Shown one piece after another: positions 7,918-10,204 of a stretch of 10,204 nucleotides of DNA. The DNA lies in NCBI GenBank assembly GCA_003024985.2, contig PXIH01S0000994.1. One strand, written 5' to 3'. The stretch's first letter is position 1; every line of letters begins with the position of its first letter. The DNA comes from Euperipatoides rowelli (taxonomy: Eukaryota; Onychophora; Udeonychophora; Euonychophora; Peripatopsidae). The position numbers were made by a program, and so were the translations under genes. The notes beneath the pieces are model-generated. The model was given only the letters and a program-made list of their open reading frames with translations, ran no database searches and had not been told where the DNA came from.

Positions 7918-8095
7918 TGCCAATTCAGTAAAACTATTAAAGATCTACGTACATCCAAAAATATGAAAATGGGGCCAAAAATACTAAAACCTTTTACTAA
8001 AAATCCAAAAAAAATTCTAAAACATTTTAACGAAAACAATTTTTTTTAATGGAATATTATTCCATTAAAAAAAATTGTGCCAACCTGGTAAAACT
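7918..8095. repeat. A-rich tandem-like region bounded by related 18-mers
   Basis: The 18-mers at 7918-7935 (tgccaattcagtaaaact) and 8078-8095 (tgccaacctggtaaaact) agree at 14 of 18 positions in direct orientation. Between them A-rich words such as ccaaaaatatgaaaat and ccaaaaatactaaaac recur, suggesting old tandem duplication. The perfect palindrome at 8036-8078 ends exactly at the start of the second 18-mer. Confidence 0.4.
8036..8078. repeat. Perfect 43-bp palindrome
   Basis: Two 21-base arms are exactly complementary around one central T at 8057. The left arm starts acaa, then T8, aatgga and ata; the right arm mirrors it and ends A8 ttgt. No mismatch occurs. Such sequence can extrude as a cruciform or fold as a hairpin if transcribed. 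Perfect arms in an otherwise decayed region imply recent origin, gene conversion between arms, or an assembly artefact. Confidence 0.85.
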
Positions 8096-8875
8096 TAAAA
8101 TATGAAAATCTACACCCAAAAAGACAAAATCTTGANTTGTTCTGTATCTCATTACAACCATATACTGAGCAGTTTTTCACCATTTTTGTTTATTTATAAA
8201 AAAAAGTTGCCTTAAAGATTAACTTTTAAAATCAGTATTAGCATTAAGCTGGGAGCTTTAACTTTATATCCTCCGACATTATCGTCACAAGTATCACGTG
8301 CTCCAAATAAAATGGAGGAAAGATTTTGTAAACAAAGTTTGACGGGGTCACTTTAAAATTGGTTTTATAAATAATTTAGATAAAATTAACTGAAAAAAAT
8401 ATGTTTAGCATACTTCCAAATATGAAATATATTTTTAAAATAACATTATTCATTAGATCTACATTAATATTAAAATTTTAAATAAAATGACACTCTTAGG
8501 ACGCTGGAAACAATAACAGACAAAATGTATCGATATTTCTGACAGAGATAATTATTTTACTTGAGTGTTTGTGAGTAATAGATTAATTTAGATTTTATTG
8601 AATAAAAGAAACCCGGGTTTGAATAAGAAAGACTGCCTAAAGGTATTTGACAAAACAAATGTCACTGAAAATATTTAACTGAGTGATTGATTTGAGAATT
8701 GAAAATAATTTGTAAAAAAATATCATTTTAAAACTGGGATATGAGCAGACCAACTTAATAATAGTGAGCAGGAGAGTAGACAAGGGAAGACTTAAAATAA
8801 TATTTAGTTATAACAATAACGAAGGCATAGGGAATAGAAAATATTAACAAATCATAAATTTTACAGACAAAAACA
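8096..8875. other. Gene-free A+T-rich stretch
   Basis: No gene or transposon end is recognised. The only exact fold noted is the 12-bp palindrome aaacccgggttt at 8609-8620, which contains a rare G+C core. Confidence 0.6.
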
Positions 8876-9032
8876 ATAAAAATATAAATGCAGTTTCTTG
8901 TATGCAAATTATTAAGTAATAATTAACGAAATAAACAAGATACCACCTCAAAGTCCAGGGGTGTCCAAATCTTCCAAAAGTTCAGGAGCCTGCAAAATTT
9001 GTTAGGATCTTTGTAAGAAGTGGCAAAGGTAT

Positions 9033-9050
9033 GGGGAAGGGGGGGGGGGG
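9033..9050 (+). repeat. G4 plus G12 tract
   Basis: Four G (9033-9036), AA, then twelve G (9039-9050). It lies inside the hAT-like insertion and is quadruplex-capable. The true run length is uncertain because such runs slip. Confidence 0.85.
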
Positions 9051-9332
9051 AACACATATTGTTACAAAAGTTTAAAAATACATATTTTTAACTATTTAAA
9101 TGGTAAATAAATTTGTCTATTTAAAAACTTACGGTATAATTTACATCTTTTTCTGTCAATTTTTGCACTGAAAAAAGTGATTAATTGCTTCTGATGGATC
9201 AAATTCTTGAAGCTCTTGACCATTCAAATTTATCACCAAGTCATTTTAAGCTTGGTAACAATTATTGATAAAGCAAGAAAAACTATTTGTAACTTATGTA
9301 TCAAAATTAATCAGTCACCAGATCATTTTTAT

Positions 9333-9350
9333 TAGGAGCCAGGGCTCCTA
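9333..9350. repeat. G+C-rich hairpin near the right end of the hAT-like insertion
   Basis: Perfect 8-base arms taggagcc (9333-9340) and ggctccta (9343-9350) with a 2-base centre. It sits about 30 bases from the inferred right end and shares aggagcc with the left subterminal region. Confidence 0.65.
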
Positions 9351-9484
9351 GGCTCTCATAAAGGCAATTGTGATAAGGTAAAGGGGGTCAGAGTAATTAC
9401 CAATTTGTTAATTCTATTTACACAATAAATTAACCCTAGAGAAAGATGCGTCCATCAAACTAGAGGGCATTAAAAAAATAAGAA

Positions 9485-9558
9485 TGTCATAAAAATGACA
9501 AATCTATATACGTGAAGGGAAAACTTTGGATCCCTTTTTTAAGCATATTGCGTTCACG
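9485..9558. repeat. Cluster of small hairpins
   Basis: The arms tgtcat (9485-9490) and atgaca (9495-9500) form a perfect stem with loop aaaa. Downstream, cgtgaa (9511-9516) pairs with ttcacg (9553-9558), and inside it aaggga (9515-9520) pairs with tccctt (9531-9536). The last two overlap by two bases, so they cannot form fully together. Confidence 0.45.
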
Positions 9559-9684
9559 GAGGAGTGTGAGATTTGGCTGAGTTATAGTTTATATGGAGAG
9601 GGAGTGCAATGGGCTAAAATTTATATATAAAATTAAAACATTAATTGTTTAGCATTGCGCGGCTTTTTACAAAGGAAATTTTCT

Positions 9685-9707
9685 TATTGGTCGAATTTCG
9701 ACCAATA
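9685..9707. repeat. Perfect 23-bp palindrome with paired CCAAT boxes
   Basis: Arms of 11 bases (tattggtcgaa and its complement) flank a central T at 9696. Each arm carries a CCAAT box, one per strand, and two CpG are present. A TATA-like stretch (tttatatataaaa) lies upstream at about 9620-9632 and gcgcgg at 9656-9661. This could be a bound regulatory site or just a fold-back remnant; no transcript is visible. Confidence 0.6.
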
Positions 9708-10204
9708 CTGGATTACTAGTAAGATTAAAATAACCATTGACATCCCACTTATACAGGCTATATACACGGTACATATAAATTAATAAAATAAGGATTTTAA
9801 AAAAAACTATTTTTTCTTCTGATTAATATTTTAATTATTTAATTAGATAACATAACATGGAAATTCTGTTATGTATTTTATGAAATATTGCAACACATTA
9901 ACATAATAAGATGCAATAATCTATTAAAATTTTGATCATCAAGCCACTGTCATTTGGTCTCTTTAGGTCTACACTATAAAATATGCCTAAATGAATGACA
10001 AAAAAGAAGAGAAATTAAATAGCAAATCTAATTTTCCTTACATATAAGGAAAAATTAAAATAAAATGGTTATAATTGCCTAAAAAGTTATAATATACCGC
10101 TCGAACGATTTAGAGTTGGAGTCATCTTATCAATATTAAAGGGTAAGTATCACATAAAAATAACTTTATTTATTTTAAAAGTTTGGGTTAATTTATGAAT
10201 AAAT
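9708..10204. other. Gene-free A+T-rich end of window
   Basis: No gene is supported. One hairpin is present: ttttcctta (10032-10040) and taaggaaaa (10045-10053) with loop cata. The window ends inside A+T-rich sequence. Confidence 0.6.

Larger units (their letters stand above)
8956..9378. mobile_element. Probable hAT-like insertion inside dispersed-repeat copy 2
   Basis: The insert begins with caggggtgtccaaat, which matches the CAGGGGTGTCCAAACTT terminus known from many hAT elements. Its limits are set independently by alignment to copy 1, where the repeat continues without it. An aggagcc motif lies 28 bases inside the left end (8984-8990) and its complement ggctcct (9343-9349) lies 29 bases inside the right end, supporting a symmetrical element of about 423 bp. 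The right outer terminus itself is a poor match, and no 8-bp target duplication is clear: only an aaag core is shared (8950-8953 and 9380-9383). It contains a G12 run at 9039-9050 and no transposase. Confidence 0.5.
8876..9414 (+). repeat. Dispersed repeat, copy 2 (split by an insertion)
   Basis: The parts 8876-8955 and 9379-9414 together correspond to copy 1 at 1709-1817, in the same orientation. Relative to copy 1 there are extra bases near 8912-8925. Blocks 2 and 3, two bases apart in copy 1, are here separated by about 425 bases that start with a hAT-type terminus. No coding capacity is visible. Confidence 0.7.

Noticed and set aside
1709-9414. Copies 1 and 2 as the two LTRs of one 7-kb retroelement
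   Set aside because: They lie in direct orientation, but the matching part is only about 110 bp, there is no LTR-type end, primer-binding site or retroelement frame between them, and the interior holds unrelated insertions.
1-10204. CRISPR array or other regularly spaced repeat system
   Set aside because: No series of three or more short repeats with uniform spacing was found on either strand.

Overview
The window looks like gene-poor nuclear DNA from an animal, most likely an invertebrate. It is strongly A+T-rich (by eye roughly 70% or more), has long A and T runs, no bacterial gene density and no reading frame longer than 92 codons. The longest frames carry no domain, signal or codon pattern I recognise, and I annotate no protein-coding gene. 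Five isolated single-base N calls (1486, 3463, 4943, 6756, 8136) suggest an ambiguity-called draft assembly. I cannot name the species: the recognisable repeat classes (hAT, Tc1/mariner-like, Helitron-like, tRNA-type SINE) occur across animals.

What structure there is comes mostly from non-autonomous transposable elements in various stages of decay. From left to right: 1-1480 is featureless A+T-rich DNA. At 1491-1584 a CpG-bearing segment is bounded by AG and GTAAGA splice-like signals. A long hairpin follows at 1650-1693, then the first copy of a dispersed repeat at 1709-1817. A decayed hAT-like element of about 700 bp lies at 2000-2707 with near-matching 8-bp target duplications. At 3465-3598 two 22-bp direct repeats flank about 90 bp. 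A tRNA-type B box plus poly(A) at 3953-3985 marks the 3' end of a probable SINE. A Helitron-like 3' terminus sits at 5048-5077 beside a run of ten G. A relatively G+C-rich patch with a short CA microsatellite is at 6335-6430.

The right half holds a G-quadruplex-type motif at 6908-6947, a 119-bp Tc1/mariner-type MITE flanked by TA at 7087-7209, a 63-bp inverted-repeat hairpin at 7609-7671, and a perfect 43-bp palindrome at 8036-8078 between two related 18-bp segments. The second copy of the dispersed repeat (8876-9414) is split by about 423 bp that begins with a hAT-type terminus. The first copy therefore serves as an approximate comparison site for that insertion. A cluster of small hairpins, including a perfect 23-bp palindrome with two CCAAT boxes, lies at 9485-9707.

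No genes work together here. The window is best read as intergenic or intronic DNA shaped by transposon insertion. I found no convincing new biological system. The most checkable results are the split repeat, the two hAT-like elements, the TA-flanked MITE, the perfect palindrome and the possible small exon.
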